Shown here: piece after piece, positions 31,801 through 37,968 of the stretch
How positions within the stretch are numbered: the stretch's first letter is position 1
Layout: the number at the start of each line of letters is the position of its first letter
Assembly (NCBI GenBank): GCA_038502055.1
Contig: JAXRKN010000012.1
Span: 62,001 to 126,000 of the forward strand
Direction of reading: 5' to 3'
DNA length: 64,000 nt
From: Tanytarsus gracilentus
Lineage: Eukaryota > Arthropoda > Insecta > Diptera > Chironomidae
Program-made: the position numbers and the translations under genes
Notes under the pieces: generated by a model
Databases searched by the model: none
Told to the model about the DNA's origin: nothing
What the model saw: only the letters and a program-made list of their open reading frames with translations

Positions 31801-34650
31801 TTGCACTATGAAACAATAACTGCACTTTTAAAAACCCCTTACTCTTATTCATCGCACTAATCTCTGTCTTTCTTTCTTATGGCACAATATTCATGTCGGC
31901 AACGATTGACAATTATATTCATATGTTATACTTGACGCACGTAATTATTTTATTTTAATATTACACTGCTTGTGTGATGCGCGGCTGGAACACAATCCTT
32001 TAGCTCATTATTGTTTCTAGTTTAATTCCTCTTTTTCCAAAATCCAAATATGTCCCTTTAAAAAATTAATATAATATTGATCCTTTAAGTTTTTCCCGCC
32101 TAAGAAACTCAATAAATATATATCATATTCATAATTCATTATACATATAAAGCTTCAATCTATATACTAACCATTGTCTAACTAAAAGAAACTGAAAATT
32201 TCAAATATTTAATTGTAAATATGAAAATCTTTTTTCTCTCCTAACCTCCAAAATTTTATAAAATATTTAAGAACGCCAACTAGAAACAGGGACAGAGGAA
32301 CTTCATCTACATATACCGGTGATACTCCATCGACCGTTTCTGGAGTTCGTGGAACCTCACCTCCTCCGTATGTTTTATAATTTCCTTTCATAGATATTAT
32401 TTTTAGTTTCCAAAAAGAATGTGTGAATAAAGTTGTACATTTACAGACGCCAAAGGCCAACATTGAAACCATCACAGTCTGTTGTAAAGGATGCACAACC
32501 GTTTGCCGACATTTACCGATTCCCACCAACACGTCCCGAACCTTTATATCCACAGCCAACTCCCGATAAAACTGCAGCAAAATGTCGCAAGGATGTTTGT
32601 CAGCTTCCTGACTGCAGCTGTGGAGGAAAAGATATTCCAGGTTTGAAATCAATTAATTTTAGTTAATTTATTTGAGAAAAAGCTATGATAAATGTAGTGA
32701 ATGGTAAATAATGCATTAAAATTATAAAGGTAAGTTGTCATTAGAAACAACGCCACAATTGGTTCTCATAACCTTCGAGGACTCGGTTAATGATGTGCAC
32801 AATAAGGTCTTTGAAATGATTTTTAACTCATCACGTAAAAATGCAAATGGATGCGAAATTAGAGCGACATTTTTTATTTCGCATGAGTGGACCGATTATA
32901 GCTTAGTTCAAAATCTTTATGCTGATGGACATGAAATTGCTTCTCACACCATTTCGTAAGTGCGCTATTTTAAATTCAGTCAAAGTAGTGCTTCCTTCTC
33001 TTTCATCATCATCACCATCACATTAAAACATCAGCATTCCGTCAGAGCTCGTCGCTTCTTTTCTCTTTAAACTCTTTTATTTTTCGTTAAAGCTATTTAA
33101 TTTATCGTTAACGCTGGTAACAACATTTTTTGCTAATTTTCTTCTTTTTCTTTCTCTCTATTACTCCATTTTATTCATCGCTAAAACATTGTATTCATTG
33201 TATTCATGATCGCTTCTCTCATCAAAAATTGCCATCTAAAAAATTCCATTCAAAACGAAACAAAATTCTTGCAATAAATCGTAAAACATCTTAAAGGAGA
33301 TGTACCGGTTGAAGAAGTACCACAGATTGTTCTCTTGACCTTTGATGACTCGGTTAATGATTTAAATAAACAACTTTATTCCGATTTGTTTGAGCGTGGA
33401 CGCATAAATCCCAATGGATGCCCGATTTCGGCAACTTTCTATGTGTCACATGAATGGACAGACTATAGTCAAGTTCAAAATTTATACTCCGATGGTCATG
33501 AAATGGCTTCGCACACTGTTTCGTAAGTATTTTTTTTATGCTCTCAGAATTTTATATACCAAGCCTGCACAGATACACAATTGAGCACAGAGCACAGGTT
33601 TGATTCAAAAATCACCTAAAATTTCAAAATGCAATCATTTCACAATAACTCATTCATTTAACATACTATAGCACTTCCATTACAAGACACCATATTACAC
33701 AAAAAAAATTTAAACGAATCAGCAATGCATACTAATTACTTATTTTGTGTTTTCACATTCAATAAACAAATAGTCATAGTTTTGGAGAGCAGTTTTCTTT
33801 AAAGAAGTGGGCACGTGAGATTGCAGGTCAACGTGAAATTCTTGCAGCATATGGAGGTGTGAAACAAGAGGATATTCGTGGCATGAGAGCTCCATTCCTA
33901 TCGATTGGTGGCAATAAAATGTTCAAAATGCTGCACGACTTCAACTTTACTTATGATTCATCGATGCCAGTCTACGAAAATCGACCGCCAAGTTGGCCAT
34001 ATACACTCGATTACAAGATCTTCCACGACTGTATGATTCCTCCTTGCCCAACTAAATCATATCCAGGTGTGTGGGAAGTTCCAATGGTGATGTGGCAAGA
34101 TTTGAATGGTGGACGATGTTCAATGGGTGATGCTTGTTCAAATCCAGCTGAGTCTGAGAATGTTCAAAAAATGATCATGAAAAATTTCGAACGCCATTAT
34201 ACAACAAATCGAGCACCATTTGGTCTTTTTTATCACGCTGCGTGGTTCACACAACCACACCATAAAGAAGGTTTTATTAAGTTTCTCGACGCAATCAATA
34301 GCATGAAGGATGTTTATATCGTTACAAATTGGCAAGCACTACAATGGATTCGAGATCCGACGCCATTGTCAAGAATGAACTCATTCCAGCCATTCCAATG
34401 CAATTATCAGGTGTGTATATGACATTACCAGTTTTATTTATTTTAATTATTATTTTTCTCGCGCAATAATAAACTCTAGGATCGTCCAAAGCGATGCAAT
34501 AATTCAAAGGTGTGTAATCTTTGGCATAAGTCCGGCGTGAGATACATGAGAACGTGCCAACCATGTCCCGAGATTTATCCATGGACAGGAAAAACTGGAA
34601 TTAGATCTTCAAGAATCGACAATGACCTCGAAGTTGTTGAGAGTACCTAA
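4767..34650 (+). CDS. Cda5: CDA5-type chitin deacetylase (ChBD, long linker, CE4 domain)
   Basis: This is a large spliced gene for a secreted protein that would bind chitin and remove acetyl groups from it in the extracellular cuticle or tracheal matrix. Joining exon 1a, exons 2-11, one of the two exon-12 versions and exons 13-14 gives exactly 7,719 coding bases, or 2,572 residues. In order it has a signal peptide (about 1-24), one peritrophin-A chitin-binding domain with six cysteines (57, 70, 76, 86, 99, 107), an S/T/N/P-rich linker (about 108-2190), a cysteine-rich junction ending in DIPG, and a family 4 carbohydrate esterase domain with TFDD (2243-2246), HTVSH (2301-2305), RAP (2342-2344), DSS (2365-2367) and YHAAW (His2458). 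There is no LDL-receptor A module, which with the long linker points to insect CDA5 rather than CDA1-4. Boundaries are inferred from splice motifs and phase; no transcripts were seen. Confidence 0.9.
5625..5680 (-). repeat. Possible tRNA-derived fragment
   Basis: Read on the minus strand, the segment contains GTTCGATTCCTGG, which resembles the B box and T-arm of a tRNA gene, preceded by GGGTGGCCCAT. The T-arm stem has a mismatch and no A box or full cloverleaf can be built, so it is at most a tRNA pseudogene or SINE piece. Confidence 0.25.
9167..9261. mobile_element. 95-bp foldback MITE
   Basis: The first and last 26 bases are an imperfect inverted repeat (21 of 26 match), starting TCAAGGGGCCCACA at the left and ending GTGGACCCTTTGA at the right. 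TGAAAG flanks it directly on both sides (9161-9166 and 9262-9267), as a target duplication would. The middle is an AT-rich palindrome of ATATAAATTTATAT type. Confidence 0.55.
9896..9950 (+). CDS. Cda5: CDA5 exon 1b: second signal-peptide first exon
   Basis: ATG at 9896 starts MGLSRRLLFFAGVLLINT, then the donor ACAG|GTAAGG. Its 55 bases end in the same phase as exon 1a, so splicing to 21042 gives an intact frame with the same mature protein. It therefore looks like the first exon of a second promoter rather than an internal exon. TTCAGTTT near 9613 resembles an initiator, but no DPE is in register with it. Confidence 0.7.
12930..13470 (-). mobile_element. hAT transposon fragment
   Basis: The non-coding part at 12930-13030 is the reverse complement of the 3' tail of the element at 3253-3898. 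It includes the TTCACTGAATTTTTCGG block and the tract just after the transposase stop codon. No terminal inverted repeat was found at the outer end, so this is a fragment. Confidence 0.65.
13031..13468 (-). pseudogene. hAT transposase C-terminal fragment
   Basis: The 145-codon frame ends with a block including LVTIQATSERTFSKAGKI then ITKKRTRIPDQNLHCVMGT, which is the hATC dimerisation region of hAT transposases. It is nearly identical to the relic at 3601-3744 but extends further towards the N-terminus. Only the C-terminal part is present and no zinc-finger or catalytic segment is visible, so the copy is unlikely to be active. It lies antisense in the first CDA5 intron. Confidence 0.8.
14206..14300 (+). 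repeat. Dispersed repeat (pair with 18365-18445)
   Basis: GGGCTGAGGAAGG with flanking GTGGATGGG and the downstream ACGGTAAC is found again, inverted, at 18365-18445 (CCTTCCTCAGCCCT, CCCACCCACAT). The two copies are diverged. The class is not determined. Confidence 0.45.
14430..14545 (+). repeat. Non-LTR-type 3' end, copy 1
   Basis: A block containing ACGGGCGCGTC, CTGGT and CCCAGCG ends in a short tandem ATCTATCTATCT run. A related block at 59370-59485 shares the core and ends in ATCAATCAATCAAT. A conserved body followed by a variable 4-bp repeat tail is typical of the 3' end of some non-LTR retrotransposons. No reverse transcriptase frame is present. Confidence 0.4.
15220..15390 (+). repeat. 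Dispersed repeat (pair with 18064-18205)
   Basis: Shared blocks GCCATCGAATT, ACACACTTGT, GGATCCGGG, GACGTTTTTTGTTCGCG and CTACAGGTC..CATGGATCAACG occur in the same order in both copies. They lie in the same orientation about 2.8 kb apart. No coding content was recognised. Confidence 0.5.
15486..16172 (+). mobile_element. Composite foldback element, copy A
   Basis: The outer module (GTGCCACGGAAAGCCATAA left, AGAACTATGGCTTCATGGG right) brackets an inner module. The inner module has TAATTA-rich arrays at both ends, a short perfect hairpin (GTTGTCGC-GCA-GCGACAAC, 15649-15667) and a core running from ACCGCTATATCTGC to TTCGAGCGGT. In this copy the core is inverted relative to the outer module compared with copies C and F. 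Confidence 0.65.
16166..16342 (+). repeat. 17-bp minisatellite
   Basis: About ten tandem, imperfect copies of TGGAAAATGGAACATAG follow the right edge of composite element copy A. Because 17 is not a multiple of 3 and the unit lacks stop codons, several frames on both strands stay open across it. The apparent peptides are artefacts of the repeat. Confidence 0.8.
17375..17600. repeat. Dispersed repeat with long hairpin, copy 2
   Basis: A perfect 14-bp inverted repeat GAAGTGAGAATGAG (17486-17499) pairs with 17526-17539 across a 26-base loop, followed by GAGAGTAACTCTCTCC. The surrounding sequence aligns with 1381-1650. Confidence 0.6.
17615..17800 (+). mobile_element. Composite foldback element, copy B (outer ends only)
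   Basis: It starts with GTGTGGTAACACTTATATGC and contains TCCGTCCGTCCGTCTG, GGACCAGCTAGA and CAGATGGTAGGTCTTAGGG. It then passes directly to the AGAACTATGGCTT right flank without the TAATTA arrays. This is what a copy lacking the inner module would look like. Confidence 0.5.
18064..18205 (+). repeat. Dispersed repeat (pair with 15220-15390)
   Basis: This is the second copy of the segment described at 15220-15390, with the same block order and orientation and about equal length. Confidence 0.5.
18365..18445 (-). repeat. Dispersed repeat (pair with 14206-14300)
   Basis: This is an inverted partial copy of 14206-14300, recognised by CCTTCCTCAGCCCTAACTAA and the downstream CCCACCCACATAAC. Confidence 0.4.
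20139..20779 (+). mobile_element. Unclassified element, long copy
   Basis: It begins CTAGGCGGTTTAAGCCCGG and ends with a tract containing CATACAACTCTCTTTG then TTTATAACAAGGAT. A 157-bp copy at 59711-59867, inverted, has the same two ends fused together with the middle missing. Shared ends with differing middles define it as a mobile family. No terminal inverted repeat or coding frame was recognised. Confidence 0.55.
21042..21571 (+). CDS. Cda5: CDA5 exon 2: chitin-binding peritrophin-A domain
   Basis: The exon follows TTTCTAG and ends at AAA|GTAAAA. It covers residues 20-196. The chitin-binding module runs CPEEFGYFSHPTDC, SLYYVC, VFGGALLESC, TGGLMYSQDLQTC, DWPRNVGC: six cysteines in the peritrophin-A (CBM14) pattern with the aromatic residues expected for chitin contact. 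A proline-rich segment follows (residues about 150-185). Confidence 0.9.
21645..21856 (+). CDS. Cda5: CDA5 exon 3: linker
   Basis: The acceptor TTAAAG precedes CAACTTTATGC and the donor is TTCAG|GTAATT. It encodes QLYAEAHDTLPPVEEEE followed by a polar stretch with VYRGQPSTVSQVQRDRDGI. It joins exon 2 in phase 0 (DEILK-QLYAEA) and ends in phase 2. Confidence 0.85.
22542..24728 (+). CDS. Cda5: CDA5 exon 4: long low-complexity linker
   Basis: This 2,187-base exon encodes residues 267-996. It starts SEDELQDLDSIKHRVLDRK after a CTCACAG acceptor and ends before GTAATC. It is rich in Ser, Asn, Gln, Thr and Pro, with two acidic, tyrosine-containing patches (YYYDDDDGEEE and EYYDEYEDEDE). It has no recognised fold. 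Such a segment probably acts as an extended, possibly O-glycosylated tether between the chitin-binding and catalytic domains; that role is inference. Confidence 0.85.
24901..25070 (+). CDS. Cda5: CDA5 exon 5: linker
   Basis: The acceptor CCCATAG and donor GTTG|GTAAGT bound residues 996-1053, rich in Tyr and Asn (NYYNTSNNYNSNADSAYYP). Phases 2 in and 1 out match the neighbouring exons. Confidence 0.8.
25505..25704 (+). CDS. Cda5: CDA5 exon 6: linker
   Basis: The acceptor TTTCTAG and donor ACAG|GTAATG bound residues 1053-1119 (DYSNNYNNLPKSTPSS to DYDEALVAQ). It is Ser/Thr/Pro/Tyr-rich. The following intron is almost filled by composite element copy C. Confidence 0.85.
25798..26754 (+). mobile_element. 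Composite foldback element, copy C
   Basis: Nearly the whole intron after CDA5 exon 6 is this element. It has the outer left part (TCCGTCCGTCCGTCTG, CAGATGGTAGGTCTTAGGG), TAATTA-rich arrays, the core starting ACCGCTCG, and a degenerate hairpin near 26386. It also has the right outer part and the palindrome CCCACTAGTGGG followed by TTTTGAACATTTTTT. The very start motif seen in copies B and D is missing. Confidence 0.7.
26820..26863 (+). CDS. Cda5: CDA5 exon 7: 44-base microexon
   Basis: TTTCAATACAG precedes CTTGAGGAAAG and TTTTAG|GTAAGG ends it. It encodes LEESDRYGEDQSGF plus part of the next codon. The phases (0 in, 2 out) fit exons 6 and 8, so inclusion keeps the frame. Skipping it would break the frame at exon 8. 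Confidence 0.8.
27295..27875 (+). mobile_element. Composite element, copy D, without inner module and split by a MITE
   Basis: It starts TGTGGTAACGCTTATATGC and ends with the palindrome CACGTG inside CCCACGTGTGGG plus TTTTGGACCATTTTT. It has the outer parts but no TAATTA arrays. A 168-bp MITE (27568-27735) interrupts it. It lies in the intron between CDA5 exons 7 and 8. Confidence 0.7.
27568..27735. mobile_element. 168-bp MITE with 8-bp target duplication
   Basis: Its ends match over 26 bases with two mismatches, beginning CGAGGGGATAACGAGAG on each strand. TTTTAAAG lies on both sides (27560-27567 and 27736-27743). The homologous uninterrupted sequence in copy C (near 26633, TTTTTAAAGCTATAACTG) is the empty site. 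An 8-bp duplication suggests hAT or a similar superfamily. A diverged fragment is at about 63300-63395. Confidence 0.8.
28175..28429 (+). CDS. Cda5: CDA5 exon 8: linker
   Basis: It covers residues 1134-1219, starting RNELIPFSAKEK and ending before AAG|GTAGCA. It is Ser/Thr/Pro-rich. Two acceptors nine bases apart (AAAAAG ending 28165 and GACAG ending 28174) are both in phase. The upstream one would add three residues (Gly-Asp-Arg). The start is therefore uncertain by nine bases. Confidence 0.8.
28871..31609 (+). CDS. Cda5: CDA5 exon 9: long low-complexity linker
   Basis: This 2,739-base exon encodes residues 1219-2132, from RFKLSDSSS after a TTTCAACAG acceptor to the donor TCGAG|GTATAA. It is dominated by Ser, Thr, Asn, Lys and Pro. 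An acidic patch (SSSSYDEEENDELHYDGD) and two cysteines (KCNDASANAKCNE) lie near its end. No known domain is visible. Its open frame over 0.9 kb of codons and exact phase match make it certainly coding. Confidence 0.85.
32272..32367 (+). CDS. Cda5: CDA5 exon 10: linker
   Basis: ATATTTAAG precedes AACGCCAACTAG and CCTCC|GTATGT ends the exon. It encodes RTPTRNRDRGTSSTYTG to RGTSPPP (residues 2132-2164). The acceptor has a weak upstream tract, but the phases on both sides fit exactly. Confidence 0.75.
32447..32640 (+). CDS. Cda5: CDA5 exon 11: cysteine-rich entry to the deacetylase domain
   Basis: Residues 2164-2229 include KCRKDVCQLPDCSCGGKDIP, the C-x(4)-C-x(4)-C-x-C then DIPG pattern that opens the catalytic domain of insect chitin deacetylases. 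The donor CCAG|GTTTGA leaves one base that pairs with either exon 12A or 12B to make Gly. Confidence 0.9.
32730..32955 (+). CDS. Cda5: CDA5 exon 12A: alternative catalytic exon (TFED)
   Basis: The 226-base exon encodes GKLSLETTPQLVLITFEDSV through GHEIASHTI. It has the same length and phase as exon 12B, and 44 of 75 residues are identical, so the two are duplicates and using both would break the frame. Motif 1 reads TFED instead of TFDD. In family 4 esterases the first Asp is the catalytic base and the second binds metal, so the base position is Glu here. The exon opens with GTAAGT right after its acceptor AAAG. Confidence 0.85.
33297..33522 (+). CDS. Cda5: CDA5 exon 12B: alternative catalytic exon (TFDD)
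   Basis: The 226-base exon encodes GDVPVEEVPQIVLLTFDDSV through GHEMASHTV (residues 2229-2304). It carries the canonical motif 1 TFDD and the first His of motif 2 (His2301); the second His (2305) comes from exon 13. The acceptor is TTAAAG and the donor TTTC|GTAAGT, the same as in exon 12A. Confidence 0.9.
33774..34410 (+). CDS. Cda5: CDA5 exon 13: main deacetylase domain
   Basis: Residues 2304-2516 follow an AAATAG acceptor. They include the completion of HTVSH, RGMRAPFLSIGGN (motif 3), DSSMPV (motif 4), WEVPMVMWQDL and GLFYHAAW with the catalytic-acid His2458 (motif 5). The donor is TATCAG|GTGTGT. All catalytic positions expected in active insect chitin deacetylases are present in this exon. 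Confidence 0.95.
34480..34650 (+). CDS. Cda5: CDA5 exon 14: C-terminal cysteine-rich end
   Basis: It starts DRPKRCNNSKVCNLWHKSG after ACTCTAG and contains RYMRTCQPCPEIYPWTG, the typical C-terminal block of insect chitin deacetylases. It stops at TAA 34648-34650 after VVEST. Confidence 0.95.
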   Translation, partial: DRPKRCNNSKVCNLWHKSGVRYMRTCQPCPEIYPWTGKTGIRSSRIDNDLEVVEST

Positions 34651-34667
34651 ATTGAGGATTCAGATCA

Positions 34668-35030
34668 ATAGTTTCATCTTAATTACCCTAATTATTTCTA
34701 ATTATTCTAATTATCTTAATTATTTTAAACTATTTCTAATTATTTTTGATAATTAGATAATTAGTCGAGGTTTTCGCTTTATCGATAATTATCATAATCA
34801 TCGATATTTTTATCGACTTTGATGAACAATTTAAATTTTAAATTTTCACTTTTGTTTACTATTGACACATTTTGCTTCAAAGAAAAAGATGCGAAAAGTC
34901 AAAGCCCCACTTAGAAATTCAAAATTTCATTGTCGATTACGTTAACCTCGACTAGTTATCAAAAATAATTAGAAATAATTAAAATAATTAGATATACTTA
35001 GAAATAATAAGAAATAAAAGTTTCATGACA
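34668..35030 (-). mobile_element. Foldback inner module, copy E, in the CDA5 3' UTR
   Basis: It begins about 20 bases after the CDA5 stop codon. TAATTA-rich arrays (34680-34780 and 34970-35005) form an inverted pair around a shortened core (TTTTGTTTACTATTGACAC, GATGCGAAAAGTC, ACGTTAACC). The hairpin is degenerate. An AATAAA at 35013-35018 inside its right edge could serve as the gene's poly(A) signal. Confidence 0.6.
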
Positions 35031-37782
35031 ATTTATGTATTTATTACTGATAAATATGCTTAGCATATGCACACCCTTACATACTCTCCATTTTTTATTT
35101 CGTTCACAATAATTTGAATCGATTTATAATAGGTATTTTTAAATTTTATTCTCTTTTCATAATTAATTCATATGTGTCTTAGTTAGAGAAATTATACCTT
35201 AAATATTATTTTCTTCGTTCACATTAATGTTTAAAATTCAATTTTTTTTGCAATGAGATTAAATTGCACCTCTCTTTTTCATGTGTTTTAAACTCTCCAT
35301 CATACTCTCTCCTTTTAAACGCCTTCTTTAGAGTTAAATGCCATGAGTGCATAAGTGATTTTTTGAATGAATGAGCATGCTTAAAATTTTAAGGCTGTTA
35401 ATTTCTAATTTAATATAATATATGTATCATGTAATTACTTATTAGTAAGATTAGTAAGTTAGAGGACTTTAAGTGAGGAAATTTATGTTGCACTCATGTG
35501 CATGCTCCGTGAAAAGCCCCGTAACATATAATCGCAAAATGTGTGTTTGGCGGCTTGTAAATATATTTTTAAAAGAGTAAAATTTAAACGAGACTAAAGA
35601 TACAACAGAAAAATCTCGAGGCTCTATTGTTTGCGCCTTATGAAAAAGACTTCAATGAACGCTTAAGAGAGGAACTCGAGAATAATCAGCATGTGAATAA
35701 AAATTGCTGACAAATTTAAATACGAACTAAATTTTTTTCTTTGTATTAAAATGCCATATCAATGAAGACGTGCACAAAGTTTACTTTTCTTTTAATTTTT
35801 TTGGGAAGATCAAAGAATATTTAAGATTGTCAATTTTATTTACACTATCTATAAATTCACTTTGTATATAGCATCAAAATTCCGATATTACTTTTAAATT
35901 TTTAAGATACATACTGCCACATACCATATTGACATTTCATTAGGATAATTTAATATGTATATATATATATATGAAATTTTTTGTGATTTTCATGACGTAT
36001 ACAGAGTAAATTCAAAATAACAGACAATATAAAGTAGGTAAAAAAATTTCAAAAAATTTTAAAACGAGAAAAAAAAAATAAATATAAACAATTTTAAATT
36101 AAACCAAATTAATTTTTCTTTTCGAATTTTCAGTTACCAGTCAAAAGATCTTCATTAAGTTAAATGGCAGTCATGATGCTTGTTGATGGTTTTTTGTAGT
36201 CTGTTATTACTTTTCCCATTTTACTTGTTATATCTGCAATTTCACTTTTACTTTTTTACTCACAAATCGTTTAATTGGCTCTTTGCCAGACCGGACTTTA
36301 GATGATTAACCTGAATGTTTTTCAATTGATATTAGAAATGTCGCAAAGCGAAATTTTCTATTTTTCTCCTGCCATGCAAAACTGATCGACTTGATTTAAA
36401 ACAGCTAAACTCATTGATGAAAAGTGGTCGTTAAATCTGGATCCCTTTGAGGAAGTCAACTATTTAAAAGCTGTGCTAAGAAAAAATACCCCCAAACCAT
36501 AAGTTGCGTCACCTAACATCAGATTTCATTAATTCATTAAATTTTGTCAATTAAAAAAGACTTTTCACCTTAAAAAACAAGAATTTTCGTAACAGGAAAT
36601 TTATTTTTTCAAATATCGTTTACAATCTGCGAATTGATTAAAAATTAAAAGTTTTATAAATTTATGAATTTTATTTTCTCATTTTTTTTTTCAAATCTCG
36701 GTTACAATCTGCGTATTGACGTTTTAAATATCTTTAAGTTTATAATTTATAATTAACCAATGAGTAGTTCGATGACAATCGAGACTTAGTCTTAACTTGT
36801 TTCCAACCACCATTTTTAGTTTCGATTGAAATGCAACGAACTGCTATTAAAATCATCAACAAGTATACCAAAAAAAACCGTTTTGATGTTCATAAAATAA
36901 TAATTTTCTGTATCGTTGGATTCTCAATATTTAAATAGTTTTTATTTTTATTACTATCATGAATTAACTAACTTTAACATTGCACATTAAAACCCCGATA
37001 ATGAATGAATATAATATTTTTTAAGGTTGATTTGCAAAGAGTAAGAGACAAAAGCTTTTTTGGGGATGAAATTGTGGAATGTTTGAAAAAAGAGATAGGA
37101 AAGTAAAGTTCAACAAAATAAGTTAATGTAAAATTCATTTTTAAAGAATCACAAAATGAGTTTGCAGAATAAAATTTAGAATAAATTGTCTTTAAAAAAG
37201 AAATTAAAATATCGTGCGGGAGGAAACAAATTTTAACAGAAAATATGAATTGCTAACATAAATTCTATTTAATCATATTTGATGCTTTAAATAATATTAT
37301 AAATCGACAGTATTAAGTATTCAATGGTCCAAGACCATAGACGCCTGGGATCCTCGGATTTCCCTTAATAGTAATATTAATCTTAAATGATATATTTAAA
37401 AAACTTTGATTAAAGATTAATATTGCAGTCATATATCGATATTTTGATTATCGACATTTTATTACTATTAAAAAAAGTGAAAATTAGAAAATGTAGAATT
37501 GTTTCAGAATCATTCTTTCTTTCTCTCGAATCATGTTCACTATTTATATTTATTATTTTGTAATATGTATGTGAGTCTTGTTATTTCTCTAAAATGGTAG
37601 ATCAGCCTTTGAAAAATTATAATTTTCTTCAAATATTAGAGATTATTTGGAAAAAAAATAAATGCAAAAATCTTTCTTTTGAAGCTCTTTAAAAGAGACA
37701 ACAAAGTGTTTATATATAGTATATAGTTGCGAGTAAAAGGGAAATGTTTTTTTTTAAATTTTCAAGGAATCATTGCTGCTAG
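35031..37782. other. Gap between convergent CDA5 and ovo
   Basis: No coding segment was recognised. A diverged direct repeat of about 35 bases (36603-36637 and 36686-36720) contains TTACAATCTGCG. TTTATT at 37549-37554 is a possible ovo poly(A) signal read on the minus strand. The rest is AT-rich sequence. Confidence 0.5.
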
Positions 37783-37968
37783 TTAGTTCTGAACGGGCAT
37801 TGGAAATTGTCCGAGGAGGTTATTAGCGAATTGTGAGTTGGTAAATTTAAAGTGACGCTTGTCGTAGAACTTCAAGAGTGCCGGTGAATAAGGGTGATTT
37901 TCTTTGAGATGCAAGTAATGCACTTCTGGTTCATTCGTTGTGTGTCCACATTCCTCACAAACATACAT
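37783..37968 (-). CDS. ovo: ovo exon 4: fourth zinc finger and C-terminus
   Basis: The acceptor CTTTAG precedes ATGTATGTTTG. It encodes MYVCEECGHTTNEPEVHYLH (finger 4) and then the conserved tail ALLKFYDKRHFKFTNSQFAN. The Met here is internal: exon 3 joins in phase 0 as RRTK-MYVC, as in fly Ovo. Confidence 0.95.
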   Translation of the reverse strand: MYVCEECGHTTNEPEVHYLHLKENHPYSPALLKFYDKRHFKFTNSQFANNLLGQFPMPVQN

